From: an uncultured Oscillospiraceae bacterium
GTDB lineage: Bacteria > Bacillota > Clostridia > Oscillospirales > Oscillospiraceae
Direction of reading: 5' to 3'
NCBI GenBank assembly: GCA_900754515.1
Contig: CAAEDD010000104.1
Span: forward strand, 1-47,675
DNA length: 47,675 nucleotides
Below, in pieces: positions 22,341-33,385 of this stretch. The position numbers and the translations under genes were made by a program. The notes below the pieces were generated by a model. It had not been told where the DNA came from and did not search any database. It saw only the letters and a list, made by a program, of their open reading frames with translations. Every line of letters begins with the position of its first letter. Position 1 is the first letter of the stretch.

Positions 22341-23819
22341 ATGAAATAGCTTCTTTGCTTGGTATTTAGGCTCGAAGGAGATGTTTATGCCCAGCTTTTT
22401 GAACAGATCCTCGTCCACATGGGAGAGAATGACGGAGGAGTGGGCCTCACAACCCTTGAGATTGTCCAGCTGTTCTATGGCGCAGCCGGCCATGGGATTG
22501 GTCACCGAACAGATGGACAGGGCTATGAGCAGCTCGTCGGTGTGGAGACGGGGATTATGATTTCCCAGATGCTCTACCTTCAAATGCTGGATGGGCTCGA
22601 TAACGCCGGGGGCTATCAGCGGCAGCTTCTTGTCTATACCCGCCAGGGCCTTTACGGCATTGAGCAGGCAGGCGGAAGAAGCGCCCAAAAGGGAGGAGGT
22701 CTTGCCGGTGACTATGCGCCCGTCGTTGAGCTCCAGAGCTACGGCGGGGCCGCCGGTCTTTTCCGCCTTGTCCAAAGCGGCGGCAACCACGGGCCGGTCG
22801 CTGGGGGTAAGACCCAGAGAGTTCATGATGAGTTCTATCTTCCTCACCTCACTGGGATCGGAGGTGCCCCGGCGTACGCCGCAGGCGGCGGCATAGTAGC
22901 GGCGGAGTATCTCCTGCCTGGAGGCCTCCACGCAGACCTCATCGTCCTGGATGCAGAAGCCCAGCATGTTTACCCCCATGTCTGTGGGACTCTTGTAGGG
23001 GCTGCTGCCGTAGATGCGTTTGAATATTGCTTCCAGCACCGGGAAGATCTCCACGTCCCGGTTGTAGTTGACGGTGGTGATGCCATAGGCCTCCAGGTGG
23101 AAGGGGTCTATCATGTTCACGTCGTCCAGGTCGGCGGTGGCAGCCTCATAGGCCAGGTTTACCGGATGCTTGAGAGGCAGGTTCCACACCGGGAAGGTCT
23201 CAAACTTGGCATAGCCTGCGCTGACGCCACGCTTGTGCTCGTGATAGAGCTGACTTAGGCAGGTGGCCATTTTGCCGCTGCCGGGACCCGGAGCTGTGAC
23301 CACCACAAGGCTGCGTTCAGTTTCTATATAATCGTTTTTGCCGAAGCCCTCTTCGGAGACTATAAGAGGAACATTGGATGGATAGTCGGGGATAATGTAA
23401 TGTTTATATACACGGATGCCCAGCATCTCCAGCCGCTTTTTGAACTGGTCGGCCACAGCCTGACCACGGTAATGGGTGATGACCACACTGCCGATATAAA
23501 GCCCGATTCCGCGAAAAGCGTCGATAAGGCGGAGGGTGTCCTCGTCATAGGTGATACCCAGATCCCCACGACGCTTGCTGCGCTCTATGTCGTCGGCGGA
23601 AATGGCGATGACTATCTCTGCATCGTCCTTCATCTCCAAGAGCATGTTCACCTTGCTGTCGGGCTTGAAACCCGGCACCACTCTGGAAGCGTGATAGTCG
23701 TCAAAGAGCTTGCCGCCGAACTCCAGATAAAGTTTCCCACCAAATTTGCTTATCCTGTCCCGAATGTTCTGGGACTGGAGCTTCAGATATTTCTCGTTGT
23801 CAAAGCCTATTTTGTTCAT
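22335..23819 (-). CDS. DUF1846 family protein
   Basis: This 494-residue cytosolic protein is full length for the DUF1846 family, which is conserved in Firmicutes and has no agreed function. Recognisable pieces are KIGFDNEKYLKLQSQNIRDRI at the start, VVPGFKPDSKVNMLLEMKDD, a phosphate-loop-like TAPGPGSGKMATCLSQLYHE (about 195-215), and LHTDELLIALSICSVTNP near the end. Start ATG 23819 matches the family start, with AGGAG 13 bases upstream (long but acceptable). The longer frame to 24023 crosses the secA promoter region and is rejected. Confidence 0.88.
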   Translation of the reverse strand: MNKIGFDNEKYLKLQSQNIRDRISKFGGKLYLEFGGKLFDDYHASRVVPGFKPDSKVNMLLEMKDDAEIVIAISADDIERSKRRGDLGITYDEDTLRLIDAFRGIGLYIGSVVITHYRGQAVADQFKKRLEMLGIRVYKHYIIPDYPSNVPLIVSEEGFGKNDYIETERSLVVVTAPGPGSGKMATCLSQLYHEHKRGVSAGYAKFETFPVWNLPLKHPVNLAYEAATADLDDVNMIDPFHLEAYGITTVNYNRDVEIFPVLEAIFKRIYGSSPYKSPTDMGVNMLGFCIQDDEVCVEASRQEILRRYYAAACGVRRGTSDPSEVRKIELIMNSLGLTPSDRPVVAAALDKAEKTGGPAVALELNDGRIVTGKTSSLLGASSACLLNAVKALAGIDKKLPLIAPGVIEPIQHLKVEHLGNHNPRLHTDELLIALSICSVTNPMAGCAIEQLDNLKGCEAHSSVILSHVDEDLFKKLGINISFEPKYQAKKLFHK

Positions 23820-24015
23820 AGGACAGAGCATCTCCTGTTCTTTCTTTTTACCAAAAAAGGATTTTATCATAAAAACAAGACCCTGGCAACGGGCATATAT
23901 TGGAGAAGCTACAATATTATACTTTTTTTGTTCACAAAGATGTGATACAATACACTCTGTATCGGCATGGACCCAACTGAGGCCCTTGCAAATATTTTTA
24001 GAAAGGCACAGTATA

Positions 24016-26787
<2,772 letters not shown>

Positions 26788-26827
26788 TCGAGGGAATAAA
26801 CCTGCCCGGGAGCAGACAGGAGAAAAC

Positions 26828-27622
26828 ATGAGCTTTAAAGAGAACAACAAGGATGGGCTCATATATATGAGCTCTGATATCATAGGGACCCGCCACGCTT
26901 TTACCACCCGCTACGGCGGAGTGAGCAAGGGCGGTTTCAGCTCATTGAATCTGGGAGCCAACCGGGGGGACGATCCGGAGGCGGTGAGAGAAAATTACCG
27001 CAGGCTATGCACCCTCATGGGTGTGGGCATAGACGGTATGGCCGTCACCAACCAGGTTCATGGCAACGAGGTGCGTGTGGTCACGGAGAATGACCGGCAT
27101 GTGTGCATGTCCAAGGTGCCCTACGAGGCCGACGGGCTGGTCACCAACGTAAAGGGTCTGCCCATACTGTGCATGGTGGCAGACTGCGTGCCGGTGCTGC
27201 TTTGGGATGGAGAGCACTCTGTAGCGGGAGCCATACACTGCGGCTGGCGCAGTTCCGTTAACGATATCCTGAAGAACGCTCTGGATAAAATGAAGGGGCT
27301 TGGGGCAAAACCGGAGAGCGTCCGGGCGGCTATAGGTCCTTCCATAGGCCGCTGCTGCTTTGAGACCGATGACGATGTGCCTCAGGCCATAGAGAAGTAT
27401 CTGAGCGGAGACACCGAAGGACTTTTCGACCGAAGGGACGATGGGAAAACCATGGTGGATCTCCGTGCCGCCAATGCCCGCAGATTAATGCAGCTGGGGC
27501 TGAAGGCGGAGAACATAGACATATCCCGGGAATGCACCATGTGCAGCCATGACAAATACTGGTCTCACCGCTATACCAAAGGTCACAGAGGCAGTCAGGG
27601 CGCCGTCATAGTGCTGGATTAA
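26828..27622 (+). CDS. pgeF: Peptidoglycan editing factor PgeF (laccase-domain, YfiH family)
   Basis: This 264-residue enzyme belongs to the YfiH/YlmD family. The family is described as a peptidoglycan editing factor in E. coli and historically annotated as polyphenol oxidase. Copper/zinc-site motifs are visible: NQVHGNEV (about 76-83), VADCVPVLLWD (about 118-128), and AGAIHCGWRSS (about 137-147). RHAFTTRYGGVS near the start is also typical. The start lies 40 bases after secA with CAGGAG upstream, and the SBP gene begins 10 bases after its stop. It probably acts in the cytosol. Confidence 0.93.
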   Translation: MSFKENNKDGLIYMSSDIIGTRHAFTTRYGGVSKGGFSSLNLGANRGDDPEAVRENYRRLCTLMGVGIDGMAVTNQVHGNEVRVVTENDRHVCMSKVPYEADGLVTNVKGLPILCMVADCVPVLLWDGEHSVAGAIHCGWRSSVNDILKNALDKMKGLGAKPESVRAAIGPSIGRCCFETDDDVPQAIEKYLSGDTEGLFDRRDDGKTMVDLRAANARRLMQLGLKAENIDISRECTMCSHDKYWSHRYTKGHRGSQGAVIVLD

Positions 27623-27632
27623 GGAGACACTT

Positions 27633-29243
27633 ATGAAGAAATGCTTTAAGATAGTGACACTGCTGCTGGCTCTGGCCATGCTGCTCTGCTGCACCGGATG
27701 CAGCGACAGCAGTTCCAGTGACCCCTATGAAGACATCCCCGACTCCACGGAGGGCAAGGACGTCACACGCACTTTGGGGGCGGACAACATCTTTTCTCTC
27801 AACTGCAATACAAACTATTCCTTCAATCCCCTTATTGCCACCAACCGCTCCAACCAGCTGGTATGCAGCCTTGTGTATGAGAACATGGTGGAAGTGGACA
27901 ACAACTTTGAGGCTATCCCCAATGTGCTCACCGAATGGAGCTGCACCGAAGACGGCAAGAGCTGGACTTTCACCATCGGTGAAGGACATACCTTCCACGA
28001 CGGAACGCCCGTGACCGGACGGGATCTGAGCTATTCACTGAACATGGCAGTGAACTCCGACCGCTACAGGGGCCGCTTTTCCAGCTTCCAGGGCGCAGGA
28101 TACGACGATGAGAATTTCTATGTCACTCTGGGCATAGGGGACACCCAGTTTGTAAAACTGCTGAATATACCTATTATAAAATACGGCCAGATGAATGAGC
28201 CACGCCCAACAGGCAGCGGCCCCTATACATACAATGCCGACTATACCGCTCTGGTTGCCTACGAGGGCTATAAGAACTATCAGGATCTGCCGATAGATAC
28301 GGTGTACCTGAAGGAATATGCCTCGGCGGAGAGCATCATCAGCGCCTTTGATGACGGCATCATAGACGTTGTGACCAACGATCCTTCCAGCTACACCAAC
28401 CTGGGCTATGCCCGCACCAGCGAGATACGCAGTTACCCAACCACGAATCTCCATTATATACAGTTTAACCATGAGAGTACGCTGGGCCGTTACGACACCA
28501 TACGCATGGCCATGAATTATGCCTTTGACCGCAACTATTTTGCCGAGGAGCTGCTCCACGGCAACGGTGTTGGTTCCTCAGTGGCCATGTATCCCAGCTG
28601 TGCCGCATATCCGGAGGAGTATGCAAACACCCTGAACTATAACCTGGAAACCTGCAAGTCTATACTGGAAAATGCGGGGCTTAAGGACTATGACGGGGAC
28701 GGCTGGCTGGAATACATGTCCGCAGGCGAGGATGCCAGCCTCATCCTTATCGTCTGCAGTGACAGCAGTGCGAAAACCGGTATGTGTCATAAGTTTGCTG
28801 AGGATATGGCCACCATAGGCCTGAAGATAGACGTGCAGGAGCTGACCTGGGACGACTATATGACCGCCCTGGAAGAGGGAACCTTCGATATGTACTACGG
28901 CGAGGTTAAGCTGCGCAACAACTTTGACCTCACTGAGCTGCTGGACCCGGAGGATGATTTGAACTATTCCCGCAGCACCGATACAATGTTCCAGAGTTAT
29001 CTGGAGAACTACCTGGCTGCTTCCGACGCCACCCGCTCCAGCATGTACCAGACCTTCTACGATTATGTGGCCAGTCGGGGATTGCTCATATCCATAGGCT
29101 TTGAGCACCAGGAGATAATTGTACACCGGGGCATGATCCGGGGCCTCAACGCAAATCTGGGAAATCCCCTGTATGATTTTGAAAACTGGGAGATCATACT
29201 GGATGATGATAATACAGTACAAGGAGAGGGAGAAAATGACTGA
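27633..29243 (+). CDS. ABC transporter solute-binding lipoprotein, peptide (family 5) type
   Basis: This 536-residue protein has a lipoprotein signal peptide with lipobox CTGC (Cys23) and a Ser-rich linker. The rest is a family-5 (OppA/DppA-like) binding protein: a PNVLTEWSCTEDGKSWTFTI segment near residue 100, FHDGTPVTGRDLSYSL, and RMAMNYAFDRNYF near 290. It should capture a peptide or similar solute outside the cell. No permease or ATPase gene is adjacent, so it either serves a transporter encoded elsewhere or has a sensing role. It is co-directional with pgeF (10-base gap) and overlaps cdd by eight bases. Confidence 0.9.
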   Translation: MKKCFKIVTLLLALAMLLCCTGCSDSSSSDPYEDIPDSTEGKDVTRTLGADNIFSLNCNTNYSFNPLIATNRSNQLVCSLVYENMVEVDNNFEAIPNVLTEWSCTEDGKSWTFTIGEGHTFHDGTPVTGRDLSYSLNMAVNSDRYRGRFSSFQGAGYDDENFYVTLGIGDTQFVKLLNIPIIKYGQMNEPRPTGSGPYTYNADYTALVAYEGYKNYQDLPIDTVYLKEYASAESIISAFDDGIIDVVTNDPSSYTNLGYARTSEIRSYPTTNLHYIQFNHESTLGRYDTIRMAMNYAFDRNYFAEELLHGNGVGSSVAMYPSCAAYPEEYANTLNYNLETCKSILENAGLKDYDGDGWLEYMSAGEDASLILIVCSDSSAKTGMCHKFAEDMATIGLKIDVQELTWDDYMTALEEGTFDMYYGEVKLRNNFDLTELLDPEDDLNYSRSTDTMFQSYLENYLAASDATRSSMYQTFYDYVASRGLLISIGFEHQEIIVHRGMIRGLNANLGNPLYDFENWEIILDDDNTVQGEGEND

Positions 29244-29616
29244 CAGAGAACTTATGTCCAAAGCAAAAAAAGCTTCGTTGAATGCCTATGTCCCCTATTC
29301 CCGCTTCCCCGTGGGCGCGGCTCTGGAGTGCAGTGACGGCACAGTTTATACCGGCTGCAATGTGGAAAATGCGGCCCTGGGCAGCACCATCTGTGCCGAG
29401 CGCACCGCCTGCTGCAAAGCCGTCAGCGAGGGGCGGAGAGAGTTCCGCCGTATTGCCATCTATGCCGACAGCGAAAACTGGTGCACTCCCTGCGGAGCCT
29501 GCCGCCAGTTCCTGGCGGAGTTCTCCCCGGATATGGAGGTGCTCTGCGCCAAGGCGGGGGATCGCTACGTGAGCTATAAGCTTTCAGAGCTTCTGCCCTA
29601 TACATTTAACTATTAA
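29236..29616 (+). CDS. cdd: Cytidine deaminase
   Basis: The 126-residue enzyme converts cytidine or deoxycytidine to the uridine form in pyrimidine salvage. Zinc and catalytic residues are in CAERTA (Cys and the proton-shuttling Glu, about 55-60) and PCGACRQFL (about 88-96); the substrate-binding CNVENAALG is also present. ATG 29236 overlaps the end of the SBP gene by eight bases, and GAGGGAG precedes it. Length is normal for the homotetrameric type. Confidence 0.95.
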   Translation: MTDRELMSKAKKASLNAYVPYSRFPVGAALECSDGTVYTGCNVENAALGSTICAERTACCKAVSEGRREFRRIAIYADSENWCTPCGACRQFLAEFSPDMEVLCAKAGDRYVSYKLSELLPYTFNY

Positions 29617-29627
29617 GCGGAACCCAT

Positions 29628-29900
29628 ATGGACTTGGAGCAGCTTAGGATGTTTGTGGCCGCAGCCGAGAGCGGGAGCTTTTCCAAGGCAGGGCGCAGCC
29701 TCTATACAAGCCACTCTACTGTGAGCCGGGCAGTGTCGGCCCTGGAAAAGGAACTGGGCGTTCAGCTTATCAGCCGCTCCAACCGTATGCTGGGCTTAAC
29801 CCCTGCCGGAGAGATGCTGCTGAGAGAGGCCATAGACCTACTCAAAAGGGCGGACAGCCTGAAAGAGCGGTTGAGAGAGAATTTTGAGCCTGAAGAATAG
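29628..29900 (+). CDS. Stand-alone LysR-type DNA-binding domain
   Basis: This 90-residue protein is only the winged helix-turn-helix and linker helix of a LysR regulator (DLEQLRMFVAAAESGSFSKA, then TVSRAVSALEKELGVQL and RTLTPAGE-like end). The roughly 200-residue effector domain is absent, although the stop is clean and a strong terminator follows. It may be an evolved short regulator or the residue of a deletion. It begins 12 bases after cdd. Confidence 0.85.
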   Translation: MDLEQLRMFVAAAESGSFSKAGRSLYTSHSTVSRAVSALEKELGVQLISRSNRMLGLTPAGEMLLREAIDLLKRADSLKERLRENFEPEE

Positions 29901-29944
29901 TGCCTGTGCTTGTGAAGCAACACAAAATGTTGTATCCGGAAATC

Positions 29945-29985
29945 AGCCTAAAAGGCCGGGCTTTCCCGGCCTTTTAGGCTTTTTA
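29945..29985 (+). terminator. Rho-independent terminator of the secA-lysR run
   Basis: A perfect 16-base-pair stem (29945-29960 with 29965-29980) is followed by TTTTT. It isolates the secA group from the ribosomal operon. Confidence 0.95.
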
Positions 29986-30046
29986 AAATTCGTTGAGCCT
30001 GCACAAAAAGAGAGAGAAAATTTTTTGCAGAAAAGAGAAAATTCTC

Positions 30047-30075
30047 TTGACATCGGGGGCAATACTTGGTATATT
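30047..30075 (+). promoter_or_regulatory. Promoter of the S10-spc-alpha operon
   Basis: A perfect TTGACA (30047-30052) is 17 bases from TATATT (30070-30075). Upstream, AGAGAAAATT occurs at 30013-30022 and 30034-30043, 21 bases apart in A+T-rich DNA. That is the position and spacing of UP-element contacts by RNA polymerase alpha subunits. No other strong promoter was seen inside the cluster. Confidence 0.88.
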
Positions 30076-30081
30076 ATTTGA

Positions 30082-30386
30082 GCGCGTGTGCGAGAGCACG
30101 GGCGTATTATGCGATGAAGCGGGAGATTGCTCGCCTGGCGAGGTAACTTCCGTGGAGTATGTCCGGTGTTGAAAAGTTTTCAACACGCAATCGGGCGGCT
30201 GAAACCTATCCGATACACGCGTATATCGCGTGGACGAGGGATCTGACCGGCTGAAAAGCCGGTTTGTTTTTCGGACGCGGCCTGATACGCACGGTTGTGT
30301 GTATAGGAATTTGGGTTTCATCCGTACGCATAGTAAAAGGCGGAGCCAATGCCGCCGAAACAACACGTACGAAAAGGAGAACACAC
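30082..30386 (+). promoter_or_regulatory. Structured 5' leader of the S10 operon
   Basis: About 300 untranslated nucleotides separate the promoter from rpsJ. They contain a GAGA-loop hairpin (30088-30099), an eight-base-pair hairpin (30166-30186), a six-base-pair hairpin (30216-30232), and a GAAA-loop stem followed by T-residues (30246-30271). Then comes a region ending at GAAAAGGAG before the rpsJ ATG. In E. coli the S10 leader is bound by L4 for transcriptional and translational control. A comparable feedback leader, here with attenuation, is inferred from position and structure. Confidence 0.65.
30246..30271 (+). terminator. Attenuator-like hairpin in the S10 leader
   Basis: A perfect seven-base-pair stem ACCGGCT/AGCCGGT with a GAAA tetraloop is followed by TTGTTTTTC. 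This is a textbook intrinsic terminator placed 116 bases before rpsJ, inside the leader. It must be bypassed for the operon to be expressed. Confidence 0.7.
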
Positions 30387-30704
30387 ATGGCAGCAAACAA
30401 CAAGAACATGATCCGTATCCGCCTGAAGGCTTACGATCATCAGCTCATCGACAAGGCCGCCGAGACCATCGTCGAGGCAGCAAAGCGCACCGATGCAAAG
30501 GTGTCCGGCCCCATCCCCCTGCCCACCAAGACCGAGATAGTCACTATCCTTCGTGCCGTTCACAAGTACAAGGACAGCCGTGAGCAGTTCGAGCGCCGCA
30601 CCCACAAGCGCCTTATCGACATCCTCAGCCCCAACCAGAAGACCGTTGAGGCCCTGATGAATCTGGAAGTCCCCGCCGGCGTGGAGATCGAGATCAAGCT
30701 CTGA
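30387..30704 (+). CDS. rpsJ: Ribosomal protein S10
   Basis: This 105-residue small-subunit head protein is also the NusE component of antitermination complexes. The motif IRLKAYDHQLIDKAAETIV and the KxSGPIPLPT segment are diagnostic. ATG 30387 follows AAAAGGAG; the longer frame from 30264 lies in the leader. It is the first gene of the cluster and is separated from rplC by an unusually long structured gap. Confidence 0.97.
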   Translation: MAANNKNMIRIRLKAYDHQLIDKAAETIVEAAKRTDAKVSGPIPLPTKTEIVTILRAVHKYKDSREQFERRTHKRLIDILSPNQKTVEALMNLEVPAGVEIEIKL

Positions 30705-30740
30705 GCAAAGACCCAAACCCCGCAAAACCCACAAGTCAAC

Positions 30741-30827
30741 GACCCATAGTCCGCAGCTTGCGTATGCGGACGGGTTAAGTTGCCAGCCTCTGGACGGGCG
30801 ATAAACACCCGGGCTAAGCGAGGCAAC
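30741..30827 (+). promoter_or_regulatory. Structured spacer between rpsJ and rplC
   Basis: The 147-base gap holds two imperfect but long stems. One pairs 30742-30745 and 30749-30755 with 30765-30775 (11 pairs around a three-base bulge). The other pairs 30779-30790 with 30820-30827 around a short internal bulge and encloses a smaller GGGCG/CACCC element. No promoter or reading frame was seen. A regulatory RNA, perhaps bound by L3 or L4, or a processing site, is inferred. Confidence 0.45.
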
Positions 30828-30851
30828 CAATAACCAATAGGAGGAAATAAA

Positions 30852-31580
30852 ATGAAGAAAGCCATCATCGGCAAGAAGGTCGGCATGACGCAGATCTTCG
30901 ACGAGACTGGTAAGGTCATTCCTGTCACCGTCATTGAAGCCGGCCCCTGCGTGGTCGTGCAGAAGATGACCAAGGAGAAGGAAGGATACGAGGCAGTCCA
31001 GTTCGGTTACGAAGAGGTAGCCGAGAAGAAGCTGAGCCAGCCTGAGCAGGGCCACCTGAAGAAGGCAGGCGTAGGCATGGTAAAGCATCTCAAGGAGTTC
31101 CGCCTTGAGGACAGCAGCAAACTTGAGGTTGGCGATGTTGTGAAGGCCGACGTTTTCGCAGAGGGCGAGAAGGTCGACGTCACCGGCACCAGCAAAGGTA
31201 AGGGCTACGCCGGCGTTATCAAGCGCTTCGGCCAGGGCCGTACCCCCACCAGCCACGGCGGCGGCCCTGTTCACCGTCACGCCGGTTCCATGGGCTCCAG
31301 CACTGATCCTTCCCGCATATTCCCGGGCAAGAAGCAGGCCGGCCACATGGGCGTAGATCAGGTCACCGTTCAGAATCTGGATGTGGTCAAGGTCGACGCG
31401 GAGCTGAACATGATCGCCATCCGCGGCGCCGTTCCCGGCCCCAAGGGCAGCATCGTGTATATTAAGTCCACTGCCAAGACTCAGCCCGTCAAGAAGGGCG
31501 AGGGTGCAGGCATCAGCCTCAACCCCCAGAAGGCTTCCGCTCGTGTCAACCCCCAGAAGGCTTCTGCACGTACCAAGTAA
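30852..31580 (+). CDS. rplC: Ribosomal protein L3 with duplicated C-terminal tail
   Basis: This 242-residue protein nucleates assembly of the 23S 3' domain near the peptidyl-transferase centre. It begins KKAIIGKKVGMTQIFDE and has the central loop TPTSHGGGPVHRHAGSMGSS that reaches the active site. It is about 30 residues longer than typical L3. The extra tail contains NPQKASARV then NPQKASART, from a 27-base tandem duplication (31521-31574). A TAGGAGG site precedes the ATG. Confidence 0.97.
   Translation: MKKAIIGKKVGMTQIFDETGKVIPVTVIEAGPCVVVQKMTKEKEGYEAVQFGYEEVAEKKLSQPEQGHLKKAGVGMVKHLKEFRLEDSSKLEVGDVVKADVFAEGEKVDVTGTSKGKGYAGVIKRFGQGRTPTSHGGGPVHRHAGSMGSSTDPSRIFPGKKQAGHMGVDQVTVQNLDVVKVDAELNMIAIRGAVPGPKGSIVYIKSTAKTQPVKKGEGAGISLNPQKASARVNPQKASARTK
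31521..31574 (+). repeat. 27-base tandem duplication at the 3' end of rplC
   Basis: Units 31521-31547 and 31548-31574 match in 22 of 27 bases and encode NPQKASAR(V/T) twice. Most differences are synonymous, so the duplication is not brand new. Confidence 0.85.
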
Positions 31581-31599
31581 AGAAAGGAGAGCAGCATAA

Positions 31600-32223
31600 A
31601 TGCCTAAAGCAAACGTATTTAATATGGCAGGCGAGAAGATCGGCGAGATCGAGCTCTCCGAGGCCATTTTCGGCATCGAGCCCAACAAGAGCGTCCTGCA
31701 TGACTCCGTCAAGAACCACCTGGCCAACTGCCGTCAGGGCACTCAGAGCGCTCTCACCAAGGGCGAAGTTTCCTACACCACCAGAAAGCCCTGGCGCCAG
31801 AAGGGCACCGGCCGCGCCCGCGCCGGCTACGCAGGCTCCCCCGTGTGGTATCACGGCGGCGTAGCCTTTGCCCCCAAGCCCAGAGATTACAGCTACACCC
31901 TCAACAAGAAGGTCAAGCGTCTGGCTCTCAAGTCCGCTCTGTCCGCCAAGGCCGCCGATGCTGAGATCGTCGTCATCGACGGACTGAAGATGGAAGAGAT
32001 CAAGACCAAGGCCTTCAAGACCTTCCTCACCAAGATCGGCGTTGAGGGCAAGGCTCTCGTAGTGACCGAGAACGTTGACGAGACAGTGATCAAATCCGCC
32101 CGGAACATTGCCGGCGTGAGCACCACCGTGGCCAACATCCTCAGCCCCTACATGATACTCACCAGCGGCAAGATGGTAGTCGATAAGGCTGCCCTGGCCA
32201 AGATCGAGGAGGTGTACGCTTGA
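31600..32223 (+). CDS. rplD: Ribosomal protein L4
   Basis: This 207-residue protein lines the exit tunnel through its extended loop (RKPWRQKGTGRARAGYAGSPVWYHGGVAF, about 60-90, given here in part). In E. coli L4 is also the repressor of the S10 operon, which makes it the first candidate ligand for the leader at 30082. AGAAAGGAG precedes the start. Its stop overlaps the rplW start by one base. Confidence 0.97.
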   Translation: MPKANVFNMAGEKIGEIELSEAIFGIEPNKSVLHDSVKNHLANCRQGTQSALTKGEVSYTTRKPWRQKGTGRARAGYAGSPVWYHGGVAFAPKPRDYSYTLNKKVKRLALKSALSAKAADAEIVVIDGLKMEEIKTKAFKTFLTKIGVEGKALVVTENVDETVIKSARNIAGVSTTVANILSPYMILTSGKMVVDKAALAKIEEVYA

Positions 32224-32519
32224 TGAAGACCGCATACGACGTTATCATCCGTCCCATCATCACCGAGCAGTCCATGGAAGATCTGGACATCAAGAAGTAC
32301 GCATTCGAGGTTGCCAAGGATGCAAATAAGATCGAGATAAAGAAGGCCATCGAGGAGATCTTCGACGTCAAGGTTATCAAGGTCACCACCATCAATGTGA
32401 TGGGCAAGGCAAAGCGTACCGGCGCTTACCCCATGGGCAAGACCGCCTCCTGGAAGAAAGCAGTTGTGAAGCTCAGCGCCGATTCCAAGAACATCGAGCT
32501 CTTCGAAGGCATGGCATAA
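32223..32519 (+). CDS. rplW: Ribosomal protein L23
   Basis: This 98-residue protein sits at the tunnel exit and docks trigger factor and the signal recognition particle. It reads TAYDVIIRPIITEQSM at the start and FDVKVIKVTTINVMGK in the middle. The ATG overlaps the rplD stop (TGATGA), with AGGAGG 12 bases upstream inside rplD. An adjacent in-frame TTG at 32220 is less likely to be the start. Confidence 0.97.
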   Translation: MKTAYDVIIRPIITEQSMEDLDIKKYAFEVAKDANKIEIKKAIEEIFDVKVIKVTTINVMGKAKRTGAYPMGKTASWKKAVVKLSADSKNIELFEGMA

Positions 32520-32533
32520 GGGAGGAATAAAGA

Positions 32534-33370
32534 ATGTCTATTAAAACTTACAGACCTACAACTCCTTCCAGACGTCACATGACCGTCTCCGGCTTTGACG
32601 GTGTTGAGAAGCATGTAAAGCCTGAGAAATCCCTGGTAGAGGTTCTCAAGAAGAACGCCGGCCGCAACAGCTACGGCCGCATCACCGTCCGCCATCAGGG
32701 CGGCGGCAACCGCCAGAAGTACCGCGTTATCGACTTCAAGCGCAACAAGCTGGATGTCAGCGCAAAGGTCCTTCGTCTGGAGTATGACCCCAACCGCAGC
32801 GCATACATCGCCCTGTGCGAGTATGAAGACGGCGAGCGCCGTTACATCCTGGCTCCCGTTGGCCTGGCCGCAGGCGACAGCATCGTCTCCTCCGCCGCTG
32901 CCGACATCAAGCCCGGCAACGCTCTGCCTCTGGCAAACATCCCTGTAGGTACCGTTATCCACAACATCGAGCTCTACCCCGGCAAGGGCGCCCAGCTGGT
33001 GCGCAGCGCCGGTGTGGCCGCTCAGCTGATGGCCAAGGAAAACGGCATGGCTACAGTGCGTCTCCCCTCCGGCGAGTTCCGCAAGGTTCGTCTGGAGTGC
33101 TACGCCACCGTGGGCCAGGTGGGCAATATTGACCACGCCAACGTCCACATCGGCAAGGCCGGCCGCAAACGCCACATGGGCATCCGTCCCACCGTCCGCG
33201 GCTCTGTCATGAACCCCTGCGACCACCCCCACGGCGGTGGCGAAGGCAAGGCTCCTATCGGCCGTCCCGGCCCCGTTACCCCCTGGGGCAAGCCCGCACT
33301 GGGTTACAAGACCCGCAAGACTAAGAACCGCACCGATAAGTTCATAGTCAAGCGCCGCAACGCTAAGTAA
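32534..33370 (+). CDS. rplB: Ribosomal protein L2
   Basis: This 278-residue core protein is needed for subunit joining and peptidyl transfer. It starts SIKTYRPTTPSRRHMTVS and has the conserved VMNPCDHPHGGGEGK-PIGRPGP loop near 220-240, including the His at the family's key position. Length is normal. A GGGAGGAA site lies 14 bases after rplW. Confidence 0.98.
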   Translation: MSIKTYRPTTPSRRHMTVSGFDGVEKHVKPEKSLVEVLKKNAGRNSYGRITVRHQGGGNRQKYRVIDFKRNKLDVSAKVLRLEYDPNRSAYIALCEYEDGERRYILAPVGLAAGDSIVSSAAADIKPGNALPLANIPVGTVIHNIELYPGKGAQLVRSAGVAAQLMAKENGMATVRLPSGEFRKVRLECYATVGQVGNIDHANVHIGKAGRKRHMGIRPTVRGSVMNPCDHPHGGGEGKAPIGRPGPVTPWGKPALGYKTRKTKNRTDKFIVKRRNAK

Positions 33371-33385
33371 GGAGGGAATAGTTAA

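Noticed and set aside
23746..24015. N-terminal extension of SecA
   Set aside because: The extension is antisense to the DUF1846 gene; the family start and ribosome binding site are at 24016.
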